Source: Rhynchopus sp. YZ270_cl-10
Lineage: Eukaryota; Euglenozoa; Diplonemea; Diplonemida; Diplonemidae
DNA: 64,000 nt
Reading direction: 5' to 3'
Assembly: GCA_964035575.1 (NCBI GenBank)
Contig: OZ037907.1
Location: forward strand, 806,001 to 870,000
The notes beneath the pieces are model-generated. The model did not search any database, had not been told where the DNA came from, and saw only the letters and a program-made list of their open reading frames with translations. Numbering within the stretch: the stretch's first letter is position 1; each line of letters opens with the position of its first letter. A program made the translations under genes and the position numbers. Shown piece after piece: positions 51,784 through 63,800 of this stretch.

Positions 51784-51817
51784 CGATGAGCTGATGCCTT
51801 TGTGCTTAGTCACCTTG
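51784..51817 (+). repeat. Class B hairpin element, copy B12
   Basis: CGATGAGCTGATGCCTTTGT then GCTTAGTCACCTTG. Confidence 0.6.
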
Positions 51818-52514
51818 CCCAAAAAAAAAAGGAAGAAAGGAAAAGAAAGTCCTGAAAGTGCTGGATAACACAAAACAATCGCTTGGAATAACTACCAGAC
51901 CACTAAACCTCCGGAAAAATGAGTGGTCCCAAAGAGGCATGCACATTCGCTATGGAATAAGAATGTCTGTTTATAAGAGCCTTGCCTCCTACTGTGTCAA
52001 AGACACTGCAAAAAGGCTTTACACTGTTCCCTGGGTGACTACGTGAATAGAGCGTGCTGATTACCAAACTGTCCGCACTCTTTCAGGAAAACCTGTGAGC
52101 ACACATGAAAAGGGGGATACATATTTAGGGTTTGAGAAGTGGGGAAAATAAGAAGGATGCAAAAAAGAAACGAGAGCAGCAAAAACAAAGTCAACACCAC
52201 CGCTGAGCTGTGCGCTCTTAGTGTGGGAGCGGAACGCTCTCTCCACACATTGTAAAGCGATGCTAGACAAGGAAAACTAAAAAAAATCGAAGAAACGGGT
52301 TAGCAGGTCTGTGCATGCTAAGCAGACAACCATTCGTTTTGTTTCTTTTGAAACTTATTTGTATTAGTGTACACCCGAGGATGAGTGTCCACTACTTTTT
52401 TTTTGTATCAACCATCACTTTACACCTACCTGGTATTAAGATCTGTTTTATTTTGAAATGAGATGTAAAACAAAAAAATGGCACAGAAAGTAGCACAAAT
52501 TGTACTCACCTTCT
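51818..52514. other. Intergenic DNA, hairpin A3 only
   Basis: No supported gene in this stretch downstream of the ABC transporter stop. Confidence 0.5.
52348..52394 (+). repeat. Class A hairpin element, copy A3
   Basis: TTGAAACTTATTTGTATTAG then TGTACACCCGAGGATGAG and TGTCCACTA. About 120 bp beyond the stop of the ABC transporter gene. Confidence 0.7.
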
Positions 52515-55500
52515 TTACCTCTTGATGTGCCTGACAAAGATGATTGCGAGCATGTAGAGAAGGGTGAGAACGAGGGCCACTCCCCACAAGGCACCAAAGT
52601 CCTGCCAAATGGTGTCGTAAGACCATCCGTAGAAGCTGAGCATGATATCGCCGCGGGAGAAGTCTTCGCAGACGCAGTCGTTGGTTGCGTTGAGGGTGCA
52701 GACGTCAGGGACTTTGTCGCAGGCAATCTGTGTTGGGTCGACCAAGGGCGTCGCACAAAGGCACTCATCATTGGTGGTTAACGAACAGCCGCCAAACCCG
52801 AGACGGCATGTCTCGCCAGTGGGGTCCACAAACTCATCCACAATCTTCGAAAACTCGGTGTTGTGGTGGATCACATTCGCAACCATCGAACGGAGGAAGT
52901 ACGTCAACGGGTTAGCATAATGAAATATCAGCAAATACACCGGAATAGACCTCGTCAGAATCACAAACCCTGAGTGCAAAATCCACAGCATATTAAGCAG
53001 AGGTAAAAGTAGTTGTGCAAGGAACAGTGTCGGTACTGCCGCAGCTACAGCCATCCCAAACATCTGCATAAACAGACTCAGCCCTAAGTACTGCAGTGCG
53101 AAGTACCCATACGCAGACACAGGGAACCCTGCCCCCCAGAACAGAATGTTGATCCATATCGTCGACGTCACCACAATAAGCGGGAGCTCCGACAGCACCC
53201 CGGACACTGCGTTCGTCCATGCAGGGTACGTGCCGCTTGTCACCTCGCGGTAGAAAGAAGGCCGACCCTCAAGCACAGGTGGGAGACTCGACAAGGCGCT
53301 CACGATACCCATGTTCCCAGAGACATAGACCAAGGTCGCGTAGTTGCGCATGTCTTGGTTGGTGGTGCCGAGCTGCCAGTAGGTCGTGCCGAAGAGGATT
53401 GAGATCAGCAAGGTGAACATCAGCTTGGCGAAGACGTACGTAGGCGAGCGGTGGAAGATGGTGCGTGCCCGTGCATACACAATGCGGAGCACCGCAAACG
53501 ACGACAGTGTATTCTTCGGCGGCGCCCGCTTCTTGCCTGCATCCGCTTCGAGCTTTTTGTGCATCATTACGGAGAGAGCTTCAATCTCTTCTGCGATGTG
53601 GGCAGCTTCGTCGCAGGATGTCCATTTGTTTGTCCAATCCAGGAGCTCCGTTGGTGCACTGGGTAGTAGTGAGACCGAAGCATCCAATGCATTTGAATCG
53701 TCGTTAAGGTCATCCAGAAGATCCACGCAGCTCACACTCTGAGCCGAGTCTTTCTGGCGGGCAGCCTGCCCGCTGTTGACGATGGACATGATGACATCTG
53801 CAGGGTTGAGCCGCCCCGCCAAAGCCTCGTCGATCTCAGTGATCTTCTGATACACCTGGCAGTAGCGCTCGCTGTCGACAACTACCTCCTCGAGGGCTTC
53901 CTGCAGGTTGCGCTTGAAGTAGTTGAGCACAACTGCAGAGTCGTTGTCCTCACCAACAACCTGCCCGGTGGGACCTGAGTACACCATCTGCCCTGCGTGC
54001 AACAGCAGAATAGAGTCGAACAGCTGGAACACTTCGGGAGAAGGCTGGTGGATTGTGCAAACCACGGAGCGTCCCGTCTCTGCAATGCTGCGGATCGCTT
54101 TCATCACGTTGAGCGCACCCTCGGAGTCCAGCCCAGATGTCGGTTCGTCGAGGAAGAGAAGAATCGGGTTGGAAACGAGTTCTACTGCAATGGTAAGCTT
54201 CTTCATTGTGACAAGCGAGACACTGCCGGTGGTGGCCAGTTCCTTGGAGCCACCTACCATTGCGTCTGCCTCTGCCTCAAGGCCAAGGATGCGGATCATC
54301 TCGTCAGCAGCCTCGATCGTGCCACCACGGAGCTGTGCGGAGAAACGCACTGCCTCACGCACAGTTGTACGCGGGTGGTGCAGGTCGTTCTGCTCGACGT
54401 AGCCAGTCTTGTCGCGGATGGTCCTGCGGTCCATGACCACTCCGTCCAAGAGGATGGCACCACGCTGCGACCCGACGGTCTTCCTCTTTGCGAGAACATC
54501 GAGCAAGGTGGTCTTGCCTGCACCGGTCGACCCCATCAACGCCATGAGGGAGCCTGGCTTGCAGTAGCCGTTGACGTTCTGCAGGAGCACCTTCGGTGGT
54601 GGGGTCTCCACAGGAGTGCGTGTGATGGAGGAGGCGAGGCGCTTGATGAGGGGGACCTTCTCTGGGATGGCGTAGCTGACGTCGTTCCAGAGGAGCGTGC
54701 CTTCCTGCAGGTCGGACATCTCTGTGAGCGAAATGACGGAGTTGTTTAGGCGTGTCTGTGCGGAGACGTCCAGGAAGTGTGCTGTGCTGCCGTCCACCAC
54801 GTCATCCTCGTCAGGCTTGAAGGTCACAGAGACTTTCCCCGTGAACGCAATCTTCGTCGCCACAAAGCCGCTCAGGACAATTGCCGCAACATTGAACACA
54901 AAGATCATCGCAAGGCAGAACCACTTATGCCCCTCATCATCAGTGATCCCAACAGTCTCCTTAATAAAGAGACCCCCTGTCACCCGCTCGCACTGCTCCT
55001 GGAACGCTGGGTTGTGCACATTGCTGCAGTGGATGTGCACACCGCCAAACTCATTCAGCATGATAGCCTCGTACATGTAAGAGAATGGAGACACAAGGTA
55101 CGCCCACTTCCACCAGACAGGAATCTGGTCGTAAGGAATGGCGAACCCGTTGAAGAAGCTGAAGACAATAACACCGGTGCCAGCGATGCCCTGGCTTGCG
55201 GGGAGGTCCTTCGAAAGGAGGGCGAAGAGACGTGTAAAGTTGCATGTTGTCACATCGAAGAAAAAGAATAGCAGCAGACATGTGAAAAACTTTGACACCG
55301 GGGCGACGTTGAGGTCCGTCATGAAGTAGAACACCATCACAAACATAAAGGCTTCAAGAAAGTTCACTGGGATGTCAAACAGCGACTTCGCCACGGGCCA
55401 TGCGTACGGCCGGTACAGATACGACCTCTTGTGACGGTAAAACACCTCGCGTTGGTCAAGCATCCCAGGGATCAACACAAACGACCCTGTACCCACGATG

Positions 55501-57125
55501 TTTGTCGTTATCGCAAGCAACCCCTCTCTATTGTACGCACCAAAAAGATCCATCGGAAGTCTGAAGTAGAGCAACCCCAAGAGAAACCCGATGAACAGGT
55601 AGCGCCCGGTGCGCGCCACAATGTACTGCTTCACATCTGCCTTTGTCAGGTGGTACTCCCTCCAGCAGAGCCACCACAGCGAGTGCAGTGCGCCTGTCGC
55701 TATGAGGGCACGCTTCTGACTGGGTCTCTCCTTTTCATGCGAGAGAGCCGAGTCCGGCACGTAGAGGGCGGTGGTGGCTTGGTCCTGCACGACGTGTGAG
55801 AAGAGGAGGAAGTGGTTGAAGCGCTCCCCAGCAACGCAGGGGACAGGGGCGGCACCCGGCACGCCCATGGCCTCAGAGGACACAACGACCTCCTGCCCCT
55901 CTGAGTAGTTGACTGCGTGGTGCCCCTCGAGGAGGTGCTCGTCCAGGAGACTCTCGTCAAGGATACGCACGACCTCCTCCTCTTCCTGCACCGCGGGTGG
56001 GGTGTAGTGCTCTAGGCTGTCCATCTCGGCCTGCAGCACTGCGAGGCGTGCACTGCAGGCCCACGCCTTCACAAGACTGCCCTTCGTGTGCGGGAGGGAC
56101 GACAGGAAGTCAGGCACGGTCTGCGTGAGGGGGCGTGTGATGCTCATCTCCGCAGTGTACTGCATGGCGTCCTGCGGCGTGCCAAAGAAGACTTGTCCAC
56201 CGTCGCGCAGCAGCAGCACCTTGTCGTAGAGGCTGTACAGTGCGGGGGACGCTTGGTAGAGCGCAGAGATGCACGGTGTCCCAGAGATGTTCGTCAGCGC
56301 ACGCAACAGCTGGCCAATGCGCAATGCCGTTGCAGAGTCGAGCCCACGCGACCACCCATCCAGCACCGTGAGCTCGCCCTGCATGAGAAGCGCCTCGCCA
56401 ACTGAAACACGCTTCTTCTCACCACCAGAGACACCACGGACAAGCGTGCTCCCAACCTTGGTGTCCCGCGCCTTGTTAAGGTTTAACGCCTTCAGCATCG
56501 CCTCAATCCTGCCCTCAACAGTGTTCGCACGGTCAGGAATGTCCGTCTCGGTCGACAGCTCGCACGCAACACGGAACGTCTTCTCTACGGTGAGTGAAGG
56601 CAGATGGTCGTCCTCCTCCCCCGCATAGCACGTCTTCAGAACGTGCCCCGTGTGTGGTGTGCCGTTGTACGTGAGTCGCCCGCTTACCTCCATGCCCTTC
56701 TCGCGTTGCCCGGCAAGTACCTTGAGGAGGGATGTGACGCCAGACCCTGGTGGCGCAAGGACGAGGACCATCTCCCCTATCTCAGCCTGCCCGGTGATAC
56801 CGCGGAGGAGGCTGTACATGCGTTTCTCCTGGCGCTTGGTGAGCCCCTTAAGTGGTTTGATCAGACTCCGTGTAAAGCCGTATGTTCCGCAGTCGACCAG
56901 CGGTACCTGAACGTTGAGGTCAGTGAAGCGCACGTTGGTCGGGTGCAGTCCACAAGACTGCTTGCGCATCGCCTGGCGAGCTCGCACCACTGCAGCATGG
57001 TCATCACTGCGCACTGCCTCATCCCTCCCAGCCCCCAGCCATGCAAGAAACTCCTGTCTGTTCTGCAGTAGCGACCCTCTTAGTGCATCACCATCCTCTA
57101 TGTAGCGCAGGTAGCCTGCATCCAT
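52515..57125 (-). CDS. Full-size PDR-type ABC transporter (ABCG) with one degenerate ATP site
   Basis: 1536 residues, intronless, in the reverse order typical of pleiotropic drug resistance transporters: NBD1 (about 100-330), TMD1 (about 490-770), NBD2 (about 810-1070), TMD2 (about 1230-1536). NBD2 is canonical in Walker A (GSTGAGKTT, K871), Walker B (LLFLDEPTSGLD, D993/E994) and H-loop (TIHQPSP, H1026). NBD1 keeps a good signature (VSGGEKKR, 232-239), but its Walker A reads APPGSGVTS with Val130 for the Lys, Walker B reads TVLDGWS with Gly257 for the catalytic Glu, and NBD2 has no LSGGQ-like signature (SLVTMKKLTIAVEL instead). So one composite site should hydrolyse ATP and the other should not, as in fungal Pdr5. 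Likely exports hydrophobic compounds or lipids at the plasma membrane. Length is usual for the family. Confidence 0.95.
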   Translation of the reverse strand: MDAGYLRYIEDGDALRGSLLQNRQEFLAWLGAGRDEAVRSDDHAAVVRARQAMRKQSCGLHPTNVRFTDLNVQVPLVDCGTYGFTRSLIKPLKGLTKRQEKRMYSLLRGITGQAEIGEMVLVLAPPGSGVTSLLKVLAGQREKGMEVSGRLTYNGTPHTGHVLKTCYAGEEDDHLPSLTVEKTFRVACELSTETDIPDRANTVEGRIEAMLKALNLNKARDTKVGSTLVRGVSGGEKKRVSVGEALLMQGELTVLDGWSRGLDSATALRIGQLLRALTNISGTPCISALYQASPALYSLYDKVLLLRDGGQVFFGTPQDAMQYTAEMSITRPLTQTVPDFLSSLPHTKGSLVKAWACSARLAVLQAEMDSLEHYTPPAVQEEEEVVRILDESLLDEHLLEGHHAVNYSEGQEVVVSSEAMGVPGAAPVPCVAGERFNHFLLFSHVVQDQATTALYVPDSALSHEKERPSQKRALIATGALHSLWWLCWREYHLTKADVKQYIVARTGRYLFIGFLLGLLYFRLPMDLFGAYNREGLLAITTNIVGTGSFVLIPGMLDQREVFYRHKRSYLYRPYAWPVAKSLFDIPVNFLEAFMFVMVFYFMTDLNVAPVSKFFTCLLLFFFFDVTTCNFTRLFALLSKDLPASQGIAGTGVIVFSFFNGFAIPYDQIPVWWKWAYLVSPFSYMYEAIMLNEFGGVHIHCSNVHNPAFQEQCERVTGGLFIKETVGITDDEGHKWFCLAMIFVFNVAAIVLSGFVATKIAFTGKVSVTFKPDEDDVVDGSTAHFLDVSAQTRLNNSVISLTEMSDLQEGTLLWNDVSYAIPEKVPLIKRLASSITRTPVETPPPKVLLQNVNGYCKPGSLMALMGSTGAGKTTLLDVLAKRKTVGSQRGAILLDGVVMDRRTIRDKTGYVEQNDLHHPRTTVREAVRFSAQLRGGTIEAADEMIRILGLEAEADAMVGGSKELATTGSVSLVTMKKLTIAVELVSNPILLFLDEPTSGLDSEGALNVMKAIRSIAETGRSVVCTIHQPSPEVFQLFDSILLLHAGQMVYSGPTGQVVGEDNDSAVVLNYFKRNLQEALEEVVVDSERYCQVYQKITEIDEALAGRLNPADVIMSIVNSGQAARQKDSAQSVSCVDLLDDLNDDSNALDASVSLLPSAPTELLDWTNKWTSCDEAAHIAEEIEALSVMMHKKLEADAGKKRAPPKNTLSSFAVLRIVYARARTIFHRSPTYVFAKLMFTLLISILFGTTYWQLGTTNQDMRNYATLVYVSGNMGIVSALSSLPPVLEGRPSFYREVTSGTYPAWTNAVSGVLSELPLIVVTSTIWINILFWGAGFPVSAYGYFALQYLGLSLFMQMFGMAVAAAVPTLFLAQLLLPLLNMLWILHSGFVILTRSIPVYLLIFHYANPLTYFLRSMVANVIHHNTEFSKIVDEFVDPTGETCRLGFGGCSLTTNDECLCATPLVDPTQIACDKVPDVCTLNATNDCVCEDFSRGDIMLSFYGWSYDTIWQDFGALWGVALVLTLLYMLAIIFVRHIKR

Positions 57126-57126
57126 G

Positions 57127-57140
57127 CTTCAGTAAAACGA
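57127..57140 (-). promoter_or_regulatory. Putative (trans-)splice acceptor of the ABC transporter gene
   Basis: TTCGTTTTACTGAAG, one nucleotide before the ATG at 57125. Confidence 0.35.
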
Positions 57141-57832
57141 ATAATTTGCCAAACAGTACCACGAATACTATTGCAAAAATCAAATATTTACCTGTTAGAT
57201 AGTGTAGTAGAGGGGGTGAAGTCAACACTCGGGAGCATGGTAAAACGGGTAAAAGAAAGTGGAAATGACAAAGGAGGGGGTGGGGGCACTATGACTTCAA
57301 TATCTTTACCATATGTGCAGCGCATTAATCGACGATCGCCTAAAAAGGAATGGTCCGTAATCAAAGTGCCAGAGTGCTCTAATCTTACACTATAGACTCA
57401 CATAATCCACAAACTCCAGGAAGTGGTTTCGACTTGTTCATGAATACAATGTACTGCACGTACACAAAAAAGCTTTCCGTGAAAGCGATACGCACGGATC
57501 ACGCAGCTCCCCCAAAAATAAAAAAAGTACGTATGGATTTTCAACACGTGCAATAGTAAGCAAAACAAACAAAAACCGCGCGCAGTCTCCCTGTCAAGGT
57601 TGGTTGAGAAGGTCTGTGACAGCTCGAAGAACTGGAGAAAACATCAGTCATGGCACCCAAATGTTCCTGGCGACGCCACGGTACGCAACATTTCTAAAAA
57701 TTACGCATAAAATAGACTATCATGTCACGTGATGGGTGTATTGTAATATAGCGCCGCGGCGCACGGTGCGCTACATATATTCTTTCGCCATGCTGAATCA
57801 AGGTCACTCTTGCTATCCCTCCACCCAAGCTT
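57141..57832. other. Upstream region of the ABC transporter gene, no gene supported
   Basis: Non-repetitive sequence between the gene and the satellite. Nothing recognised. Confidence 0.5.
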
Positions 57833-60800
57833 GACGCACGAAAACGGCGCGTTGAAAAGCGACGCGTTTAGACGCATGAAAACGACGCGTTGAAAAGCGA
57901 CGCGGTTAGACACACGAAAACGGCTCGTTGAAAAGCGACGCGTTTAGACGCACAAAAACGACGCGTTGAAAAGCGACGCGTTTAGACACACGAAAACGGC
58001 GCGTTGAAAAGCGACGCGTTTAGACGCACGAAAACGACGCGTTGAAAAGCGACGCGTTTAGACGCACGAAAACGGCGCGTTGAAAAGCGACGCGTTTAGA
58101 CGCACGAAAACGACGCGTTGAAAAGCGACGCGGTTAGACGCACGAAAACGACGCGTTGAAAAGCGACGCGTTTAGACGCACGAAAACGACGCGTTGAAAA
58201 GCGACGCGTTTAGACGCACGAAAACGGCGCGTTGAAAAGCGACGCGTTTAGACGCACGAAAACGACGCGTTGAAAAGCGACGCGGTTAGACGCACGAAAA
58301 CGGCGCGTTGAAAAGCGACGCGTTTAGACGCATGAAAACGGCGCGTTGAAAAGCGACGCGTTTAGAAGCATGAAAACGGCGCGTTGAAAAGCGACGCGTT
58401 TAGACTCACGAAAACGACGCGTTGAAAAGCGACGCGTTTAGACGCATGAAAACGACGCGTTGAAAAGCGACACGTTTAGACGCATGAAAACGACGCGTTG
58501 AAAAGCGACGCGTTTAGACGCACGAAAACGACGCGTTGAAAAGTGACGCGGTTAGAGAAAAGAAAACGGCGCGTTGAAAAGCGACGCGTTTAGACGCATG
58601 AAAACGACGCGTTGAAAAGCGTCGCTGTTAGACACACGAAAACGGCGCGTTGAAAAGCGACGCGTTGAGACGCATGAAAACGACGCGTTGAAAAGCGACG
58701 CGTTTAGACGCATGAAAACGGCGCGTTGAAAAGCGACGCGTTTAGACACACGAAAACGGCGCGTTGAAAAGCGACGCGTTTAGACACACGAAAACGGCGC
58801 GTTGAAAAGCGACGCGTTTAGACACACGAAAACGGCGCGTTGAAAAGCGACGCGTTTAGACACACGAAAACGGCGCGTTGAAAAGCGACGCGTTTAGACG
58901 CATGAAAACGGCGCGTTGAAAAGCGACGCGTTTAGACACACGAAAACGGCGCGTTGAAAAGCGACGCGTTTAGACACACGAAAACGGCGCGTTGAAAAGC
59001 GACGCGTTTAGACACACGAAAACGGCGCGTTGAAAAGCGACGCGTTTAGACGCATGAAAACGGCGCGTTGAAAAGCGACGCGGTTAGACACACGAAAACG
59101 CCGCGTTGAAAAGCGACGCGGTTAGACACACGAAAACAGCGAGTTGAAAAGCGACGCGTTTAGACACACGAAAACGGCGCGTTGAAAAGCGACGCGTTTA
59201 GACACACGAAAACGGCGCGTTGAAAAGCGACGCGTTTAGACGCACAAAAACGACGCGTTGAAAAGCGACGCGTTTAGACACACGAAAACGACTCGTTGAA
59301 AAGCGACGCGTTTAGACACACGAAAACGCCGCGTTGAAAAGCGACGCGGTTAGACACACGAAAACGGCGCGTTGAAAAGCGACGCGGTTAGACACACGAA
59401 AACAGCGAGTTGAAAAACGACGCGTTTAGACGCATGAAAACGGCGCGTTGAAAAGCGACGCGTTTAGACACACGAAAACGGCGCGTTGAAAAGCGACGCG
59501 GTTAGACACACGAAAACAGCGAGTTGAAAAGCGACGCGTTTAGACGCATGAAAACGACGCGTTGAAAAGCGACGCGTTTAGGCACACGAAAACGGCTCGT
59601 TGAAAAGCGACGCGTTTAGACGCATGAAAACGGCTCGTTGAAAAGCGACGCGTTTAGACGCACGAAAACGGCGCGTTGAAAAGCGACGCGTTTAGACCCA
59701 CGAAAACGGCGCGTTGAAAAGCGACGCGTTTAGACGCATGAAAACGACGCGTTGAAAAGCGACGCGTTTAGACGCATGAAAACGGCGCGTTGAAAAGCGA
59801 AACGTTTAGACGCACGAAAACGACGCGTTGAAAAGCGACGCGTTTAGACGCATGAAAACGGCGCGTTGAAAAGCGACGCGTTTAGACGCATGAAAACGGC
59901 TCGTTGAAAAGCGACGCGTTTAGGCACACGAAAACGGCTCGTTGAAAAGCGACGCGTTTAGACGCATGAAAACGACGCGTTGAAAAGCGACGCGTTTAGA
60001 CGCATGAAAACGGCGCGTTGAAAAGCGACACGGTTAGACGCATGAAAACGGCTCGTTGAAAAGCGACGCGTTTAGACACACGAAAACGCCGCGTTGAAAA
60101 GCGACGCGGTTAGACACACGAAAACGGCGCGTTGAAAAGCGACGCGGTTAGACACACGAAAACAGCGAGTTGAAAAACGACGCGTTTAGACGCATGAAAA
60201 CGGCGCGTTGAAAAGCGACGCGTTTAGACACACGAAAACGGCGCGTTGAAAAGCGACGCGGTTAGACACACGAAAACAGCGAGTTGAAAAGCGACGCGTT
60301 TAGACGCATGAAAACGACGCGTTGAAAAGCGACGCGTTTAGACACACGAAAACGGCTCGTTGAAAAGCGACGCGTTTAGACGCATGAAAACGACGCGTTG
60401 AAAAGCGACGCGTTTAGGCACACGAAAACGGCTCGTTGAAAAGCGACGCGTTTAGACGCATGAAAACGGCTCGTTGAAAAGCGACGCGTTTAGACGCATG
60501 AAAACGACGCGTTGAAAAGCGACGCGTTTAGGCACACGAAAACGACGCGTTGAAAAGCGACGCGTTTAGACGCATGAAAACGGCGCGTTGAAAAGCGACG
60601 CGTTTAGACGCATGAAAACGGCGCGTTGAAAAGCGACGCGTTTAGACGCATGAAAACGGCGCGTTGAAAAGCGACGCGTTTAGACGCATGAAAACGACGC
60701 GTTGAAAAGCGACGCGTTTAGACGCATGAAAACGACGCGTTGAAAAGCGACGCGTTTAGACGCATGAAAACGGCGCGTTGAAAAGCGACGCGTTTAGACG

Positions 60801-63800
60801 CATGAAAACGACGCGTTGAAAAGCGACGCGTTTAGACGCATGAAAACGACGCGTTGAAAAGCGACGCGTTTAGACGCATGAAAACGGCTCGTTGAAAAGC
60901 GACGCGTTTAGACGCATGAAAACGACGCGTTGAAAAGCGACGCGTTTAGACGCATGAAAACGGCTCGTTGAAAAGCGACGCGTTTAGACGCATGAAAACG
61001 GCGCGTTGAAAAGCGAAACGTTTAGACGCACGAAAACGACGCGTTGAAAAGCGACGCGTTTAGACGCATGAAAACGGCGCGTTGAAAAGCGACGCGTTTA
61101 GACACACGAAAACGGCGCGTTGAAAAGCGACGCGGTTAGACACACGAAAACAGCGAGTTGAAAAGCGACGCGTTTAGACGCATGAAAACGACGCGTTGAA
61201 AAGCGACGCGTTTAGGCACACGAAAACGGCTCGTTGAAAAGCGACGCGTTTAGACGCATGAAAACGACGCGTTGAAAAGCGACACGTTTAGACGCACGAA
61301 AACGGCGCGTTGAAAAGCGACGCGTTTAGACCCACGAAAACGGCGCGTTGAAAAGCGACGCGTTTAGACACACGAAAACGGCGCGTTGAAAAGCGACACG
61401 TTTAGACGCATGAAAACGGCGCGTTGAAAAGCGACGCGTTTAGACACACGAAAACGCCGCGTTGAAAAGCGACGCGTTTAGACGCATGAAAAGGGCGCGT
61501 TGAAAAGCGACGCGTTTAGACGCATGAAAACGGCTCGTTGAAAAGCGACGCGTTTAGACGCATGAAAACGACGCGTTGAAAAGCGACACGTTTAGACGCA
61601 CGAAAACGGCGCGTTGAAAAGCGACGCGTTTAGACACACGAAAACGGCGCGTTGAAAAGCGACACGTTTAGACGCATGAAAACGGCGCGTTGAAAAGCGA
61701 CGCGTTTAGACGCATGAAAACGGCGCGTTGAAAAGCGACACGTTTAGACGCATGAAAACGGCGCGTTGAAAAGCGACGCGTTTAGACACACGAAAACGGC
61801 GCGTTGAAAAGCGACACGTTTAGACGCATGAAAACGGCGCGTTGAAAAGCGACGCGTTTAGACGCATGAAAACAGCTCGTTGAAAAGCGACGCGTTTAGA
61901 CGCACGAGAACGTCGCGTTGAAAAGCGACACGTTTAGACGCACGAAAACGGCGCGTTGAAAAGCGACACGTTTAGACGCACGAAAACGGCGCGTTGAAAA
62001 GCGACGCGTTTAGACGCACGAAAACGGCGCGTTGAAAAGCGACACGTTTAGACGCATGAAAACGGCGCGTTGAAAAGCGACGCGTTTAGACGCATGAAAA
62101 CAGCTCGTTGAAAAGCGACGCGTTTAGACGCACGAGAACGTCGCGTTGAAAAGCGACACGTTTAGACGCACGAAAACGTCGCGTTGAAAAGCGACGCGTT
62201 TAGACACACGAAAACGGCGCGTTGAAAAGCGACACGTTTAGACGCATGAAAACGGCGCGTTGAAAAGCGACGCGTTTAGACGCATGAAAACGGCGCGTTG
62301 AAAAGCGACGCGTTTAGACGCATGAAAACGACGCGTTGAAAAGCGTCGCTGTTAGACACACGAAAACGGCGCGTTGAAAAGCGACGCGTTGAGACGCATG
62401 AAAACGACGCGTTGAAAAGCGACGCGTTTAGACGCATGAAAACGGCGCGTTGAAAAGCGACGCGTTTAGACGCATGAAAACGGCGCGTTGAAAAGCGACA
62501 CGTTTAGACGCATGAAAACGACGCGTTGAAAAGCGACGCGTTTAGACGCATGAAAACGACGCGTTGAAAAGCGACGCGTTTAGACGCATGAAAACGGCGC
62601 GTTGAAAAGCGACGCGTTTAGACACACGAAAACGGCGCGTTGAAAAGCGACGCGTTTAGACGCACGAAAACGACGCGTTGAAAAGCGACGCGTTTAGACA
62701 CACGAAAACGGCGCGTTGAAAAGCGACGCGTTTAGACACACGAAAACGGCGCGTTGAAAAGCGACGCGTTTAGACGCATGAAAACGGCGCGTTGAAAAGC
62801 GACGCGTTTAGACACACGAAAACGGCGCGTTGAAAAGCGACGCGTTTAGACACACGAAAACGGCGCGTTGAAAAGCGACGCGTTTAGACGCATGAAAACG
62901 GCGCGTTGAAAAGCGACGCGGTTAGACACACGAAAACGCCGCGTTGAAAAGCGACGCGGTTAGACACACGAAAACAGCGAGTTGAAAAGCGACGCGTTTA
63001 GACACACGAAAACGGCGCGTTGAAAAGCGACGCGTTTAGACACACGAAAACGGCGCGTTGAAAAGCGACGCGTTTAGACTCACAAAAACGACGCGTTGAA
63101 AAGCGACGCGTTTAGACACACGAAAACGGCGCGTTGAAAAGCGACGCGTTTAGACACACGAAAACGGCGCGTTGAAAAGCGACGCGTTTAGACGCATGAA
63201 AACGACGCGTTGAAAAGCGACGCGGTTAGACACACGAAAACGGCGCGTTGAAAAGCGACGCGTTTAGACACACGAAAACGACGCGTTGAAAAGCGACGCG
63301 TTTAGACGCATGAAAACGACGCGTTGAAAAGCGACGCGGTTAGACACACGAAAACGCCGCGTTGAAAAGCGACGCGGTTAGACACACGAAAACAGCGAGT
63401 TGAAAAGCGACGCGTTTAGACACACGAAAACGGCGCGTTGAAAAGCGACGCGTTTAGACACACGAAAACGGCGCGTTGAAAAGCGACGCGTTTAGACTCA
63501 CAAAAACGACGCGTTGAAAAGCGACGCGTTTAGACACACGAAAACGGCGCGTTGAAAAGCGACGCGTTTAGACACACGAAAACGGCGCGTTGAAAAGCGA
63601 CGCGTTTAGACGCATGAAAACGACGCGTTGAAAAGCGACGCGTTTAGACACACGAAAACGGCGCGTTGAAAAGCGACGCGTTTAGACGCATGAAAACGAC
63701 GCGTTGAAAAGCGACGCGTTTAGACACACGAAAACGCCGCGTTGAAAAGCGACGCGGTTAGACACACGAAAACGGCGCGTTGAAAAGCGACGCGGTTAGA

